Assembly: GCF_900186125.1 (NCBI RefSeq)
Contig: NZ_FYBQ01000010.1
Coordinates: forward strand, 1 to 64,000
Reading direction: 5' to 3'
Length of the DNA: 64,000 nucleotides
Origin: Listeria goaensis
Lineage (GTDB): Bacteria > Bacillota > Bacilli > Lactobacillales > Listeriaceae
Program-made: the position numbers and the translations under genes
Shown here: in pieces, positions 1 through 9,515 of the stretch
How the letters are laid out: each line of letters opens with the position of its first letter
Position numbering within the stretch: the stretch's first letter is position 1
Notes under the pieces: generated by a model
Database searches by the model: none
The model's input: only the letters and a program-made list of their open reading frames with translations
What the model was told of the DNA's origin: nothing

Positions 1-1
1 T

Positions 2-124
2 AAGTATCAGTTAAGTGATAACAAAGCGGCGGCGGTTCTCGCACTGGACAAACAGGCGGATAAAGTGGTGGCCAATTTAGGCACATTGATCGCCCAACTA
101 AAACGCGGGAGCATCGACGTATAG
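2..124 (+). CDS. C-terminal end of an unrecognised protein (cut by window start)
   Basis: An open frame runs in from the left edge and stops at TAG 122-124, leaving 40 residues that end in QLKRGSIDV. The tail is Ala/Lys/Leu-rich and looks helical. No family is recognised. The next open frame (102-290) overlaps it in the +1 frame, so the two could be one gene broken by a frameshift, or two overlapping genes. A terminator at 327-357 closes this transcript. Confidence 0.4.
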   Translation, partial: KYQLSDNKAAAVLALDKQADKVVANLGTLIAQLKRGSIDV

Positions 125-290
125 AAGGGGTAGCGAAGAACTCCTGAGAGAATTAAAGTTAACGATTGTACAAGAATATCTAGTTGGAACAGGTGATGTG
201 GATTATGTTGCCGATGAAACAACAAGACGAACCAGACAAATTGGTTGGCAAAGTTTGCTAAAGGAAGCAATCTACCACATGAAAAAGTAG
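102..290 (+). pseudogene. Open frame without a clear start, possibly continuation of the preceding gene
   Basis: This frame is open from 102 and stops at TAG 288-290. It reads GSEELLRELK...TTRRTRQIGW...KEAIYHMKK, about 55-60 residues. There is no ATG, GTG or TTG in a useful position near the beginning, and it lies +1 to the frame that ends at 124. The charged, helical composition looks protein-like. A frameshifted C-terminus of the upstream gene is the simplest reading; a small gene with an unusual start cannot be excluded. No family recognised. Confidence 0.3.
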
Positions 291-326
291 AGTGGGAAAA
301 GCCACTCTACAGAAGTCTAACTTTTG

Positions 327-357
327 GGAGTTGCAAGATGCCGCAACTCCTTTTTTT
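327..357 (+). terminator. Rho-independent terminator
   Basis: GGAGTTGC (327-334) pairs with GCAACTCC (343-350), followed by seven T residues. It ends the plus-strand transcript from the left edge and overlaps the stop codon of the convergent autolysin gene. A second inverted repeat (GTAGAGTGG at 287-295, CCACTCTAC at 302-310) lies just upstream without a T tract. Confidence 0.75.
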
Positions 358-1846
358 ATTTCAATTTCAATTTCTGCCCAACATAAATCGTGTTGCTTGT
401 TAGTTTGTTGAGGGACTTCAATTTGGTGACGGAAGTTTTGTTCTTTGAGGCAACACCCCATAACGTGTCACCTTTTTTTACGGTGTAGCTTGCTGTACTT
501 GGTTTTGAACTAGACGGTGTGTTAGCGGATTTTGAAACGATGAGCTTTTGCCCAACTCGTATGGCGTCTGACGGTAGTTTATTCCAAGACTTAATATTTG
601 CGACAGTCGTTTTGTTGGCTGTTGCGATTTTCCAAAGTGTGTCACCTTTTTTAACGGTGTACGTGGCAGTGGTTGAACTTCCGCTTCCGCCGGTATTTGT
701 ACTACCTGCGCTCACTTTTAAAACTTGTCCGACACGAATGGTATCGGATTTTAGGCCGTTCCAAGCTTTAAGATTGGCGGGTGTCGTTTTGTATTTTGTA
801 GCAATTCGCCAAAGCGTGTCGCCAGAAACTACTTTGTATGTCGTGGCCGATGTATTGCTGCTACCACTAGGTGTGCCTTGTTTTATGACGAGTTTTTGCC
901 CGATGTGAATGGTGTTGCTCTTTAAGTTGTTTAATGATTTTAAATTCGAGACAGACAATCCGTGGCGCGTAGCTATGCTCCACAAGGTGTCGCCTTTTTT
1001 CACAGTATAATAAGTACTGCCGACGATGTTTCCTGAACCTGTTCCGCTTCCGGGTGTGTCGTACTGAGTTAAGTTATAAGTTTTGATCAGGTTGTTTAGT
1101 TTGACGGAGTAGCTTGTGTCGGTTGCGTATGTTCCGGTCAGTGCTTGGGTGGCGCCGAGATAAGATGATGTGTTGCTTTTCCAAGCGCCGGCATAGTAGT
1201 TCGGGTTCCATGACGGACCGTTTCGGATGACGCGCGCATAGTCCTGCAAAGATTCGTGGTATGACGGATATTTGCGGAAATGAGCGTTAATAGGATAATA
1301 ATTGCCATTGCCGTCATCTTCTAACGTTTGTTTTAAAACGGATTGTCCGTTGTATGTGCCTTTTATGCCGAATAAATTGTAATTTGGCGCTGAACCGAGG
1401 GCGCTTGTTCCGTAGGCGCTTTCTAGAATCGCTTGTGCAATCATGACGGAAGCATACAAGTCATTTGCAGTAGCAATTTGGGAAGCACTTAAACTAATCT
1501 GATTGATAAAACTTTGAACCGAAGCTGTGCTTTTTAGTGTCGTTTTTTGAAAGTTACTAAACGTTGCGCCTGAAGAATAACTTACGAGTGGTTTAACGGA
1601 AACCGTTTCTTTTCCTCCGGTAGCGGCACGCTGATTTTCTAATGTTTTCGCAGGTGTCTTATCGTTTTGACTGTTGTTTGCGACTTCATCTGCACTCACT
1701 ACAGTTGAAAACGCAGGGACTAAAGCTGTACTTGCGATAGCTGTAAAGCTTGCAACTTTCGCTCCTGTTTGTAGAGCGCTTTTCTTTTTATTTAACTGTC
1801 CGTTTTTGCGGGCAGCTAAAATCCTCTCTTTTCTTGTTTTGTTCAA
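356..1846 (-). CDS. Secreted peptidoglycan hydrolase (GH73 N-acetylglucosaminidase, four LysM), MurA/NamA-type autolysin
   Basis: 496 residues. Residues 1-52 form a long Gram-positive signal peptide with a basic start (MNKTRKERI, KKK), a hydrophobic core and a likely VVSA-DE cleavage. Residues 110-260 are a glucosaminidase (GH73/FlgJ-like) domain with the catalytic glutamate in AILESAYG (E142). Four LysM repeats follow at about 279-322, 337-378, 395-438 and 453-496, each with KKGDTLW or SGDTLW and IRVGQ-type ends, joined by Ser/Thr/Gly linkers. It binds the wall through LysM and cuts glycan chains, usually for daughter-cell separation. The start is TTG at 1846 behind AAGGAG; the nearby ATG is out of frame. 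L. monocytogenes MurA is somewhat longer, as remembered. Confidence 0.93.
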   Translation of the reverse strand: MNKTRKERILAARKNGQLNKKKSALQTGAKVASFTAIASTALVPAFSTVVSADEVANNSQNDKTPAKTLENQRAATGGKETVSVKPLVSYSSGATFSNFQKTTLKSTASVQSFINQISLSASQIATANDLYASVMIAQAILESAYGTSALGSAPNYNLFGIKGTYNGQSVLKQTLEDDGNGNYYPINAHFRKYPSYHESLQDYARVIRNGPSWNPNYYAGAWKSNTSSYLGATQALTGTYATDTSYSVKLNNLIKTYNLTQYDTPGSGTGSGNIVGSTYYTVKKGDTLWSIATRHGLSVSNLKSLNNLKSNTIHIGQKLVIKQGTPSGSSNTSATTYKVVSGDTLWRIATKYKTTPANLKAWNGLKSDTIRVGQVLKVSAGSTNTGGSGSSTTATYTVKKGDTLWKIATANKTTVANIKSWNKLPSDAIRVGQKLIVSKSANTPSSSKPSTASYTVKKGDTLWGVASKNKTSVTKLKSLNKLTSNTIYVGQKLKLK

Positions 1847-1904
1847 ACATGGTCACTCCTTTTGAGGGAAATCTTCCCGGGCTAGGTACACTAATTTAGT
1901 TATC

Positions 1905-1913
1905 ATTATCCCA
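1905..1913 (-). promoter_or_regulatory. Candidate promoter -10 for the autolysin gene
   Basis: On the minus strand TGGGATAAT gives an extended -10 (TG-N-GATAAT) about 60 bases before the TTG start. No good -35 is seen, as is tolerated with extended -10 elements. Confidence 0.35.
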
Positions 1914-1991
1914 TTTTTCCCTTTCAGTTGCTATTTCAAACAGATTACAGTTCTGTGATTCTGCAGACTATTAGTCAAAAGAGGACACCTC

Positions 1992-2020
1992 TTGAACAAC
2001 ATTTCATCCTCTGCTATACT
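1992..2020 (+). promoter_or_regulatory. Sigma-A promoter for the TetR gene
   Basis: TTGAAC (1992-1997) and TATACT (2015-2020) are separated by exactly 17 bases. The position shows that the TTG at 1992 is part of a -35 box and not the start of the downstream regulator. Confidence 0.7.
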
Positions 2021-2026
2021 TTTGTT

Positions 2027-2042
2027 AAGTAAGTACTTGCTT
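2027..2042 (+). promoter_or_regulatory. Near-perfect palindrome, candidate TetR operator
   Basis: AAGTAAGTACTTGCTT reads the same on both strands except for one mismatched pair. It sits directly after the -10 box, where a bound repressor would block transcription. Autorepression by the TetR protein encoded next is an inference from position. Confidence 0.55.
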
Positions 2043-2066
2043 TGTGTGCAAGGAAGGAGAAAACAA

Positions 2067-2633
2067 GTGATTACGAAAGAGTCAATTATGGAGGCAACGC
2101 TTAAAATGCTTGCTCAAAATGGCATTAAAGGTTCCACTACGCGCCAACTCGCTGAAGCGGCGGGAATTAATGAGGCGACCATTTTTAAAAAATTTAAAAG
2201 CAAAGAAAATTTGATTCATATGACTCTTGAATTCCAATTTGAGATGATGCAAGAGGAAATCAATCGCTTTTTTGAGCGCGATTTTGAAGACAGTCACAGC
2301 TTTTTAAAAGAGGCCAGTGAATTTATTCTCACTCTTTATGATAAATACCAAGCGTTTATGGTTATTTCGGTGAAAGAAATGGGCAGTAAGGACATGGAAT
2401 TCATCAATCCGACCATAATTGAATATTTATATCTAAAAGTTGGGGAGAAAATTAAGCAATTCATGCGCGAAAAAGAGAAATCGGAACAATCGGAAACAAT
2501 TTCCCTTGTTTTAAACAGTGTGATCTTATTAACGATGGTTGAGCGGGTCAATGATACGATTTATGCGAGACCGCCTAAAATTACGATTAATGCGGAACTT
2601 TTAACAAATGTTTTGGATAAATTAATGAAATAG
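2067..2633 (+). CDS. TetR/AcrR-family transcriptional regulator
   Basis: 188 residues from GTG at 2067, behind GGAAGGAG at a good distance. Residues 1-50 are a typical TetR helix-turn-helix (ESIMEATLKML, STTRQLAEAAGINEATIFKKFKSKENL). The rest is a helical ligand/dimer domain with no recognised ligand. A longer reading from TTG 1992 is rejected because promoter and operator lie inside it. The gene is followed after 6 bases by a small cysteine-rich protein, so the two are probably co-transcribed. In L. monocytogenes a TetR gene also lies beside the autolysin gene. Confidence 0.85.
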   Translation: MITKESIMEATLKMLAQNGIKGSTTRQLAEAAGINEATIFKKFKSKENLIHMTLEFQFEMMQEEINRFFERDFEDSHSFLKEASEFILTLYDKYQAFMVISVKEMGSKDMEFINPTIIEYLYLKVGEKIKQFMREKEKSEQSETISLVLNSVILLTMVERVNDTIYARPPKITINAELLTNVLDKLMK

Positions 2634-2639
2634 AGGCGA

Positions 2640-2966
2640 ATGGGAATGAGAATAGTGAACAATGGACCGAAAATCACGCGTGAACGTCAGACGGTTACAG
2701 CAATGATTGAGCTATATTGCAAGAAAAACCATCATACGCCGTGCTTATGCGATACTTGTCAAGACTTGCAAAATTATGCGATGAAACGTTTGGATTTTTG
2801 CCGTTTTGGTGAAGAAAAAGGCACGTGTGAGAAGTGTAGTGTTCATTGCTACCGCGCCGACTATCGCGATAAAATCAAGCAAGTTATGCGCTTTTCAGGT
2901 CCGAGAATGCTGTTTCACCACCCAATTTGGGCTGTTCGCCATGTAATTAAGAATATGAGGAGTTAA
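2640..2966 (+). CDS. Nitrous oxide-stimulated promoter family protein (PF11756-like)
   Basis: 108 residues, or 106 if translation starts at the second ATG (2646), which is better spaced from GAGGCGA. The sequence carries CLCDTCQDL, DFCRFG, CEKCSVHCYRADYR and MRFSGPRM, the pattern of the family named after nitrous-oxide-stimulated promoters. Six Cys and several His in the middle suggest metal binding, but its biochemical role is unknown. It lies 6 bases behind the TetR gene and is closed by a bidirectional terminator. Confidence 0.75.
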   Translation: MGMRIVNNGPKITRERQTVTAMIELYCKKNHHTPCLCDTCQDLQNYAMKRLDFCRFGEEKGTCEKCSVHCYRADYRDKIKQVMRFSGPRMLFHHPIWAVRHVIKNMRS

Positions 2967-2994
2967 AAAACGCCAGGTCTCCCTGGCGTTTTTT
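2965..2994. terminator. Bidirectional Rho-independent terminator
   Basis: ACGCCAGG and CCTGGCGT form the stem, with an A tract on the left and a T tract on the right. It ends both the TetR transcript (plus) and the rhamnose operon (minus). Confidence 0.85.
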
Positions 2995-4144
2995 ATAACA
3001 TCGCTTTATAAAGTGATAAAATGTCCTCTAAACTAGTTTCACGCGGATTTCCGCCAGTGCAGACATCTTTAAGGGCATCTTTTGCAATGGCTTCTAAATC
3101 AGTTTCTAGAACGCCGAGTTCGGTGATGTTTTGTGGGATGCCAACTTGTTTGCCGAGTGATTTCACGGCTTCTACGGCTTTTATGCGAACCTCGTCAATT
3201 GAGGAAGCTTCAACATTTGGAATGTCCATGACACGGGCAATTTCTCGATATTTTTCCCCCGTAAAGTCTTTGTTGTAGTCCATCACAATCGGAAGAAGTG
3301 CGGCGCAGGCAACTCCGTGAGGTACGTTATACCAAGCGCTTAGTGGGTGAGCCATGCCATGAACGAGGCCAAGCCCCACGTTTGAGAAGCCCATTCCAGC
3401 CATATATTGACCGAGCGCCATTTTTTCGCGTGCAGCTGAATCACCGTCTACAGAAGCAGGAAGGGCGTGACTAATTATTTCGATGGCTTTTAAGTGCAAG
3501 GTGTCGGTTAGCTCCCAAGCCCCTTTTGTAATAAAACCTTCGATGGCGTGGGTTAAAGCGTCCATTCCTGTTGCGGCACAAAGCGCTTTCGGCATGCCCA
3601 TCATCATGTCGCTGTCAATAAAAGAGCATACAGGGATATCGTGCGGGTCGACGCAAACAAATTTGCGGTTGTTGGCCTCGTCAGTAATCACATAGTTAAT
3701 CGTCACTTCGGCAGCAGTTCCTGATGTTGTCGGGACAGCCAAAATTGGCAAGCTCGGGTTTTTAGTTCCAGGTTCTCCCTCTAGGCTTAAAATGCCCGCG
3801 TGTTCTGGATTTGCGTAAATGATGCCAAGTGCTTTGGCCGCGTCAATTGGGGAACCTCCCCCGAGCGCCAAAATATAGTCAGCGCCAGACGCTTTTAGGG
3901 CAGCGACGCCGGCGTTTACGACCGCTAAATTAGGGTTTGGCGTGATGCCATCAAAAACCGTATACGGCAATTGGTGTTCATCCAGAATGTCCGTTATGCG
4001 TTTGGCCACACCCGCATCAACTAGGCCGCTATCCGTCACCAAAAAGCCTTTTTGAAATCCACGTTTTTGAACCTCATCCGCAATTTTATAAATCGCACCT
4101 TTCCCAAAATACGAAGTTTCATTTAAAATCATGCGGTTTACCAT
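2993..4144 (-). CDS. fucO: Lactaldehyde reductase / L-1,2-propanediol oxidoreductase (Fe-dependent group III alcohol dehydrogenase)
   Basis: 383 residues from ATG 4144 behind GGAGAGG, the same length as E. coli FucO. The N-terminal part has the NAD-binding GGGSPIDAAK motif (about 95-104). Iron ligands of the family are present: D195 and H199 in GMDALTHAIE, H262 and H276 in GLVHGMAHP...PHG. It reduces L-lactaldehyde from rhamnulose-1-phosphate cleavage to 1,2-propanediol, regenerating NAD+ under anaerobic conditions. It is the last gene of the rhamnose operon, 75 bases after rhaM, with no terminator between. A longer reading from 4201 lacks a ribosome site and has an atypical N-terminus. Confidence 0.92.
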   Translation of the reverse strand: MVNRMILNETSYFGKGAIYKIADEVQKRGFQKGFLVTDSGLVDAGVAKRITDILDEHQLPYTVFDGITPNPNLAVVNAGVAALKASGADYILALGGGSPIDAAKALGIIYANPEHAGILSLEGEPGTKNPSLPILAVPTTSGTAAEVTINYVITDEANNRKFVCVDPHDIPVCSFIDSDMMMGMPKALCAATGMDALTHAIEGFITKGAWELTDTLHLKAIEIISHALPASVDGDSAAREKMALGQYMAGMGFSNVGLGLVHGMAHPLSAWYNVPHGVACAALLPIVMDYNKDFTGEKYREIARVMDIPNVEASSIDEVRIKAVEAVKSLGKQVGIPQNITELGVLETDLEAIAKDALKDVCTGGNPRETSLEDILSLYKAML

Positions 4145-4219
4145 AAAAATCCTCTCCTTTGTTCGAAATATCACAAAAAACAATGCGCGAAAGGGCCGCA
4201 ACTGGCGACCCGTAACTCG

Positions 4220-4534
4220 CTAGGCTAAATAAAATACTTCACGTAAATCTTTTGTGACAGGACTGTTATCCTCATTTGTTTTCATTATCTGCGCCATGTA
4301 TGCCCACCATTTTTTGCAAATTTCAGTGTCCGCGATTTTGTTGTACCGCGAAAGATCACTGACCTCCAGATACGCAAATAAAATGTCGGTGTTTTTGTCC
4401 AAAAAAATGGAGTAATTACTTGCCCCGTGCGCTTTTAATGCGGCTTCAAGCTCAGGCCAAAGCTCGTCGTGGCGTTTTTTGTATTCCTCTTGCTTGTCTG
4501 GGTACAAATACATGAGTTGTGCAATGCGTTCCAT
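4220..4534 (-). CDS. rhaM: L-rhamnose mutarotase
   Basis: 104 residues, the usual RhaM length. Features include [13 protein letters not shown] at the start, HDELWPEL and [11 protein letters not shown], typical of the dimeric alpha/beta-barrel mutarotase family. It interconverts alpha and beta anomers of L-rhamnose so that the isomerase receives its preferred form. The ATG follows AGGAGGAATCC. It lies 12 bases downstream of rhaD in the rhamnose operon. Confidence 0.93.
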   Translation of the reverse strand: MERIAQLMYLYPDKQEEYKKRHDELWPELEAALKAHGASNYSIFLDKNTDILFAYLEVSDLSRYNKIADTEICKKWWAYMAQIMKTNEDNSPVTKDLREVFYLA

Positions 4535-4546
4535 GTGGATTCCTCC

Positions 4547-5380
4547 TTATATGTTCAAATAACCGGCTTTTGGGGTGACGCCAAAGCGTTCGCCGAGCAA
4601 GTGCAATTGTTCATCGGTAATCGTTTGTAAAACGTCGCCTTGTGCGCGGACAATCGTGTAAACTTGCGCGGCTTTTTCTGCGGTTTCAATTAGACCGAAT
4701 GTTTCGTCCATCGTTTCGCCGGCCCCGTAAATACCGTGATGCGGCCAAACGACGAGGCGAGTTTCCTTCATCTTTTCCGAAGTCGCCGTGCCAATTTCGT
4801 TCGTCCCCGGGATAAGCCAAGGAATGATGCCAACACCATCTGGAAAGACGACCAGACATTCTGTACACATTTGCCAAAGTGTTCTGGTGAAGAGGCGTTC
4901 ATCTAAATTGTGCGTGAAAGTCATCGCCAAAAGATGCGTCGCGTGACAGTGCATGACAACGCGATTATTTGGGTTGACAGCGAGGCGCGCGATATGGCTC
5001 ATAAAATGAGAAGGAAGTTCGCTTGTTGGCACAGCTCCGTTTTCAAGTCCCCAAAGGAGGTCTACGCTTCTCCCGTCATTTGCAACGCGGATAATACCAA
5101 TATTTTCGCTAGGCGCTTTTCGCACATTTTTGAAATATTTGCCTGATCCCGTTACTAAAAAATATTTGCCGATTAGAGCACTGCCATCAAAATCCATTGG
5201 AATGTTGCGGACAGTTTTGCTAGCATCCAAATAAGGCGCGATTTCTTCCTCGAAAAGCAAGTAACTAATATTTCCGCCGTTTCGTTCATCCCAGCCTAGG
5301 CGGTACAAATTGCTTGCCGTTTCGACCATTTCTTCTACAAAAGGGGCAGTTTCAATTTTGTTTACTATTTGATTCACCAT
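4547..5380 (-). CDS. rhaD: Rhamnulose-1-phosphate aldolase
   Basis: 277 residues, close to the 274 of E. coli RhaD. It is a class II aldolase/adducin-family enzyme: zinc-binding histidines are seen in MHCHATH, a catalytic glutamate region lies in PTSELPSH, and GHG-like [10 protein letters not shown] is present. It splits L-rhamnulose-1-phosphate to dihydroxyacetone phosphate and L-lactaldehyde, the latter used by FucO. Start ATG 5380 follows AGGAGT. The gene is 11 bases after rhaA. Confidence 0.94.
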   Translation of the reverse strand: MVNQIVNKIETAPFVEEMVETASNLYRLGWDERNGGNISYLLFEEEIAPYLDASKTVRNIPMDFDGSALIGKYFLVTGSGKYFKNVRKAPSENIGIIRVANDGRSVDLLWGLENGAVPTSELPSHFMSHIARLAVNPNNRVVMHCHATHLLAMTFTHNLDERLFTRTLWQMCTECLVVFPDGVGIIPWLIPGTNEIGTATSEKMKETRLVVWPHHGIYGAGETMDETFGLIETAEKAAQVYTIVRAQGDVLQTITDEQLHLLGERFGVTPKAGYLNI

Positions 5381-5391
5381 TTTTAAGACTC

Positions 5392-6663
5392 CTATCGTTC
5401 TAAAATTGCGTTTCGTTTTAACAGCGTACTTTCTTCGTAATCACGCACGTCCGTAAGCCAGTTAAGCCCAACTGGAACGCCGTTTTGCTCGCAGAAATAA
5501 TTCCATACATCCCCGTAAGGAAAGTCTTTTAGTTCCTCTGTGAAAACTAAACGCGATGTAAAGTCGTTTGCAAGCTCCATTTTTTTCAAATCAGCGGTCG
5601 GTTCAAGGAGTGCTTTTAAAAGTGCTTTTTGGGTGTTGCGAACGCCGACAACCCAGGCAGCGACACGGTTAATCGTCGCATCAAAGAAATCGAGCCCGAT
5701 ATTTGTAATCGGCAATAAGTCATTACGCACAAGCTCACGGCCAATCTCGACAAGCTCATCGTCCATGAGCACAACATGATCGCTATCCCAGCGCACTGGC
5801 CGGCTTACATGGAGCATAACCCCTTTGCTGAATAAAGCTAAGGAGGAAAGTTTATTTGAAATGACTTCGGTTGGATGGAAGTGCCCAGCATCTAAACAAA
5901 TTAATTTATCACGTGTTAAACCGTACCCCATATAAAACTCATGAGAGCCAACTGTATACGCTTCAGCGCCCAAACCGAAAAGTTTGCTTTCCACTGATTC
6001 TTGCGTGAAATTTTCATCCAATTTTTCCGCAAAAACTTCATCAAGTGCCTCCATTAGGCGTTTCCGAGGTGTCAGACGGTCAATTGGATTGTCTTTCATA
6101 CCATCTGGAACCCAGAAATTGTTAATGCTCGTTTGCCCTAATTCGCGCCCGAAATATTCCGAGATTTTCCGTGAACGTTTCCCGTGCTCAATCCAAAAAT
6201 CGCGAACCGTTTGATCAGGAGAAGCAAGCGTATAATTGTCTTTAAACATCGGATGCGAAAAGAAAGTCGGATTGAAGTCGAGTCCAAGCCCGTGTTCCTT
6301 CGCCCAGTTCACCCAACCTTCAAAATGTTTTGGCTCAATCTCATCTAAATCCACTTTTTCATCCGTATCCACGTACATCGCGTGCAAATTCACTTTATGT
6401 TTCCCGGGAATTAACGAAAAAGCCTTCTCTAAATCAGCGCGGAGCTCATTCGGCGTTGTCGCCACACCAGGGTAGTTGCCCGTTGCCATAATGCCGCCAG
6501 TCAGTTCGCCGCCAGGATTTAAAAACCCTTTCACATCGTCGCCTTGCCAGCAGTGCATCGAGATTTTGATTTCTTGCAGCTTCCGAAGAGCCGCCTCCGT
6601 ATCTACACCAATCGCCGCATAACGGCTTTTTGCGCTCTCATAACGTTTTTCTACTTCACTCAT
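5392..6663 (-). CDS. rhaA: L-rhamnose isomerase
   Basis: 423 residues (E. coli RhaA is 419). The start [21 protein letters not shown] and motifs such as [22 protein letters not shown] and [10 protein letters not shown] (metal-binding His and Asp of the TIM barrel) are characteristic. It converts L-rhamnose to L-rhamnulose with Mn2+. ATG 6663 lies behind AGGAGGG. It overlaps the end of rhaB by 8 bases, which points to translational coupling. Confidence 0.96.
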   Translation of the reverse strand: MSEVEKRYESAKSRYAAIGVDTEAALRKLQEIKISMHCWQGDDVKGFLNPGGELTGGIMATGNYPGVATTPNELRADLEKAFSLIPGKHKVNLHAMYVDTDEKVDLDEIEPKHFEGWVNWAKEHGLGLDFNPTFFSHPMFKDNYTLASPDQTVRDFWIEHGKRSRKISEYFGRELGQTSINNFWVPDGMKDNPIDRLTPRKRLMEALDEVFAEKLDENFTQESVESKLFGLGAEAYTVGSHEFYMGYGLTRDKLICLDAGHFHPTEVISNKLSSLALFSKGVMLHVSRPVRWDSDHVVLMDDELVEIGRELVRNDLLPITNIGLDFFDATINRVAAWVVGVRNTQKALLKALLEPTADLKKMELANDFTSRLVFTEELKDFPYGDVWNYFCEQNGVPVGLNWLTDVRDYEESTLLKRNAILER

Positions 6664-8089
6664 TGATTTTCCCTCCTAAAATTAAATCGCTCGTTTTTGG
6701 AACATATTTTTTTATATGAAAAGAAGAACGAACGATGTTTCTTGCGTGAGACATATTTTTTAAGACGCCTTTTGTTATCATTTGCACGCATAAGTTCCCG
6801 GTGGCCGTCGCCTCGCTTGGTCCAGCGTAAACGGGAATGCCCGCAAGATCAGCTGTCAATTGGTTCAAAATGGCAACATTACTGCCTCCGCCAACAATGT
6901 GGAGCGACTGAACTTGTTCGCCGGTAATTTCAGCTAGCGTCTTTAGTGCGTCCCGGTAACAAATGGCGAGGCTCGAATAAACACAGTTTGTCAGCTCCCC
7001 AATTGACTCCGGCACCGGCTGCCCATTTTCCCGACAATAATTTTGAATTTCTACAATCATATTTTCCGGATTGTTAAAACGGGCGTCGTTCACATCAATA
7101 ACGCTCGTAAAATACGGATAACGATTTGCTTCCTCAGCCATCTCCGCAAACGAAATCGAATGCCCCGCCTGACGAGCAATTTCCTGCACAATCCAAAGTC
7201 CCATAATATTTTTCAAAAAGCGATACGTCCCGTATGCGCCCCATTCATTCGTATAATTTTCCTGAAAGGCGCGGTCGCTTGTAATGGGCGCAGATAATTC
7301 CGTGCCAAGGAGTGACCATGTTCCACTACTTAAAAAGGCGGAATTACTACCAGTAAGCGGCGTTCCAACGACTGCTGAAGCGGTATCATGCGTCGCCACT
7401 GTAATGACCTCGCAAGTTGGAATGTCGAATTCGTCGTACCATTTTGGAAGCAATTCGCCAAGCGTCGTTCCCGCATCCGTCAATTTGGCAAACTTGTTCG
7501 GGTCGATATTTAAGTGGGCGAGAAGCTCAGCGTCAAACAATTGTTCCCGCAAATTAAGCATTTGTGTTGTAGACGAATTCGTCGTTTCAGCGACCATTTT
7601 ACCCGTTAATACGTAGCCAATATAATCAGGGATGAGCAAAATTTTGTCTGCCTTCTTAATTTGGTTTTTGTCCTCCGCGTACAATTGGTAGAGTGTATTT
7701 AATTCCAAAAACTGAATCCCGGTTTTTTTGTAAATAAAGTCTTTTGGGTAAAGCGCGGTCATTTCGGTCATTTTATCCTCGGTCCGTTTGTCGCGATAAC
7801 TAATCGGATCGGCCAGTTTCTGCCCTTCCTCTGAAATCAAAACATAGTCGACGCCCCACGTGTCAATGCCAAGGCTACACTCTGCGATGCCTTCTTGTTT
7901 TAATTTCGTAAGCCCGGCGAAAATTTCGCGAATCAATTGGTCGATTTCCCACCGGTCATGGCCATCTCGGAACGTAAAACCATTTTTAAATCTGTGCACC
8001 TCCCGTAAAACGAGTTTATCTTGCGCGATTTCTCCCAAAATAAGCCGCCCGCTCGATGCCCCAATATCAACTGCTACATAGTGTTTCAC
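6656..8089 (-). CDS. rhaB: L-rhamnulokinase
   Basis: 477 residues of the FGGY kinase family from GTG 8089. The N-terminus [16 protein letters not shown] has the ASKHA phosphate-1 loop; [18 protein letters not shown] and HIVGGGSNV follow. It phosphorylates L-rhamnulose to the 1-phosphate. The GTG is chosen because it lies one base behind the permease stop and begins the conserved fold; a TTG seven codons upstream would sit inside the permease gene. The end overlaps rhaA by 8 bases. Confidence 0.93.
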   Translation of the reverse strand: MKHYVAVDIGASSGRLILGEIAQDKLVLREVHRFKNGFTFRDGHDRWEIDQLIREIFAGLTKLKQEGIAECSLGIDTWGVDYVLISEEGQKLADPISYRDKRTEDKMTEMTALYPKDFIYKKTGIQFLELNTLYQLYAEDKNQIKKADKILLIPDYIGYVLTGKMVAETTNSSTTQMLNLREQLFDAELLAHLNIDPNKFAKLTDAGTTLGELLPKWYDEFDIPTCEVITVATHDTASAVVGTPLTGSNSAFLSSGTWSLLGTELSAPITSDRAFQENYTNEWGAYGTYRFLKNIMGLWIVQEIARQAGHSISFAEMAEEANRYPYFTSVIDVNDARFNNPENMIVEIQNYCRENGQPVPESIGELTNCVYSSLAICYRDALKTLAEITGEQVQSLHIVGGGSNVAILNQLTADLAGIPVYAGPSEATATGNLCVQMITKGVLKNMSHARNIVRSSFHIKKYVPKTSDLILGGKINE

Positions 8090-8090
8090 A

Positions 8091-9398
8091 TCAATCACTT
8101 TCCTTTGCAAGAGTTGCTTTCACTTCTTTTTTGTTTAAAGCGCCGTAACGTTCCTCCGTGATATCATCAAGTGTCCGCCCGCGAGTATTTGGTGTCCAAA
8201 TGATGCCAATGAATAGCGAAATAGCGAGTAAAACAATCATGATAGTTCCTGCTACAGTGAAACCAAGGTTGGTGAGAATAACTGGGAAAATAATCGACCA
8301 AATGCCGGCGCTTCCGCGAACGATAAAGAACATAATGCCTTGGACTCCGCCGCGGTACTGCGTCGGGAAGAGTTCGGTTGACCAAAGTGCATAAAAAGCT
8401 TGCGCCCCGATGCCTGCTGAAATTCCCCAAAGGATAACGAACGTCCAAAGACCAACCCAAGACATGCCAACATAAGTAAGTACAACCCATGAGGCAACTG
8501 CCATTGCGGCTCCGACGAAAAATAACCATCTGTGACTGACACGGTCGCCAAATTTGGCAAATCCGAAATAAGTAGCTGCGGCTGTTAGAATCCATAAAAC
8601 AGCTTGAAGTAAGTTTGCTTGCGTATTTGTAAGTCCGCCAACCGTTTCATAAACAAATGGCATGAAAAAGCCCATTGCGCCAGCAACCAAGTTCCAAAAC
8701 ATGTAAACGCCAACTAAAAATAAAATCGATTTAATGTTTATCATATTTGAAAAAGCGTGTTTGAATGGATGCGACTGTTTTGTGCCCGCCGCTTTTAATT
8801 TTGCTTGCTCCGCTTCCCAGTCTTTCGATTCATCTAAACGGCGTTGCAGCGACCAAGCTACAATAGCTACAATAAGTAGTGATAAAAATAGTAAGCGGTT
8901 TCCAAAAAGCCCAAGTGGTGAAACTAAAATACCAAGTGTAAAGATAATCGCTGGGCCACATGACCAAGCAAATTGTGAAATGCCGATATTTCTAGCTCTA
9001 ATTTTCGGGTTTGCCATTTCAGAAATATACGTCCACGAAGCGGGAACGCCTGCCCCAACAGACAATCCAGTAACTAAAAATCCAAGCAATAGCATCGTAA
9101 AGTTCATCGCAAACATAATGATTGCAACACCTAAAATGTAAACCAGCATATTGTATGTGTAAATGAATTTCCGACCATATTTATCGGCCAAATGACCGCC
9201 AATTAACGCTCCAAAAGCAGAACCAAACGCATTCGCACTCACCGCACCTAGTAATCCTACAGCAAAACTATCTAAACCAAATTCGCTGGCCCATAAAGTT
9301 AAGCCACTTGCACCTGCAACAATACAACCTGAGTCTAAGTAATTTGTTAAGGATACCGCGATGGTTCCTTTTTTGCTCTCCTTTGCAACTGTACTCAT
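8091..9398 (-). CDS. MFS sugar transporter, probable L-rhamnose permease
   Basis: 435 residues with 12 predicted membrane segments. It shows sugar-porter signatures: [11 protein letters not shown] after TM2-3 and [13 protein letters not shown] later, with [11 protein letters not shown] in the middle loop. Being the first gene of the rhamnose operon, it most likely imports L-rhamnose by proton symport. It is not of the RhaT family. L. monocytogenes has a comparable MFS gene in its rhamnose cluster. ATG 9398 follows AGGAGGG. Confidence 0.85.
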   Translation of the reverse strand: MSTVAKESKKGTIAVSLTNYLDSGCIVAGASGLTLWASEFGLDSFAVGLLGAVSANAFGSAFGALIGGHLADKYGRKFIYTYNMLVYILGVAIIMFAMNFTMLLLGFLVTGLSVGAGVPASWTYISEMANPKIRARNIGISQFAWSCGPAIIFTLGILVSPLGLFGNRLLFLSLLIVAIVAWSLQRRLDESKDWEAEQAKLKAAGTKQSHPFKHAFSNMINIKSILFLVGVYMFWNLVAGAMGFFMPFVYETVGGLTNTQANLLQAVLWILTAAATYFGFAKFGDRVSHRWLFFVGAAMAVASWVVLTYVGMSWVGLWTFVILWGISAGIGAQAFYALWSTELFPTQYRGGVQGIMFFIVRGSAGIWSIIFPVILTNLGFTVAGTIMIVLLAISLFIGIIWTPNTRGRTLDDITEERYGALNKKEVKATLAKESD

Positions 9399-9421
9399 AA
9401 TTAACCCTCCTACGTATTTTT

Positions 9422-9435
9422 GTTAAGCGCTTACT
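9422..9435 (+). promoter_or_regulatory. cre-like palindrome in the rhamnose operon promoter region
   Basis: GTTAAGCGCTTACT matches the CcpA consensus TGWAARCGYTWNCW except for the first two bases. It lies between the divergent permease and AraC genes. Catabolite repression of rhamnose genes is an inference. Confidence 0.35.
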
Positions 9436-9515
9436 TATAATATATTCTTGAATGATTGCGTTTACAATAACGTAGGATTATAATAATAGTATCAAATATA
9501 CAGGTGGTGAGCATC

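Noticed and set aside
519-908. Plus-strand open frame of 129 codons inside the autolysin gene
   Set aside because: It is the antisense of the LysM repeats, has no ribosome site and reflects their repeated codon pattern.
1992-2066. Longer start (TTG) for the TetR protein
   Set aside because: The TTG is part of the -35 box; promoter and operator lie inside the extension, and GTG 2067 has a proper ribosome site.
4145-4201. 19-residue N-terminal extension of FucO
   Set aside because: No ribosome site, and the 383-residue form from 4144 matches the family length exactly.
9421-9436. Strong CcpA site before the rhamnose permease
   Set aside because: The palindrome AAGCGCTT is clear but the outer TG of the cre consensus is missing, so it is listed only as a weak candidate.
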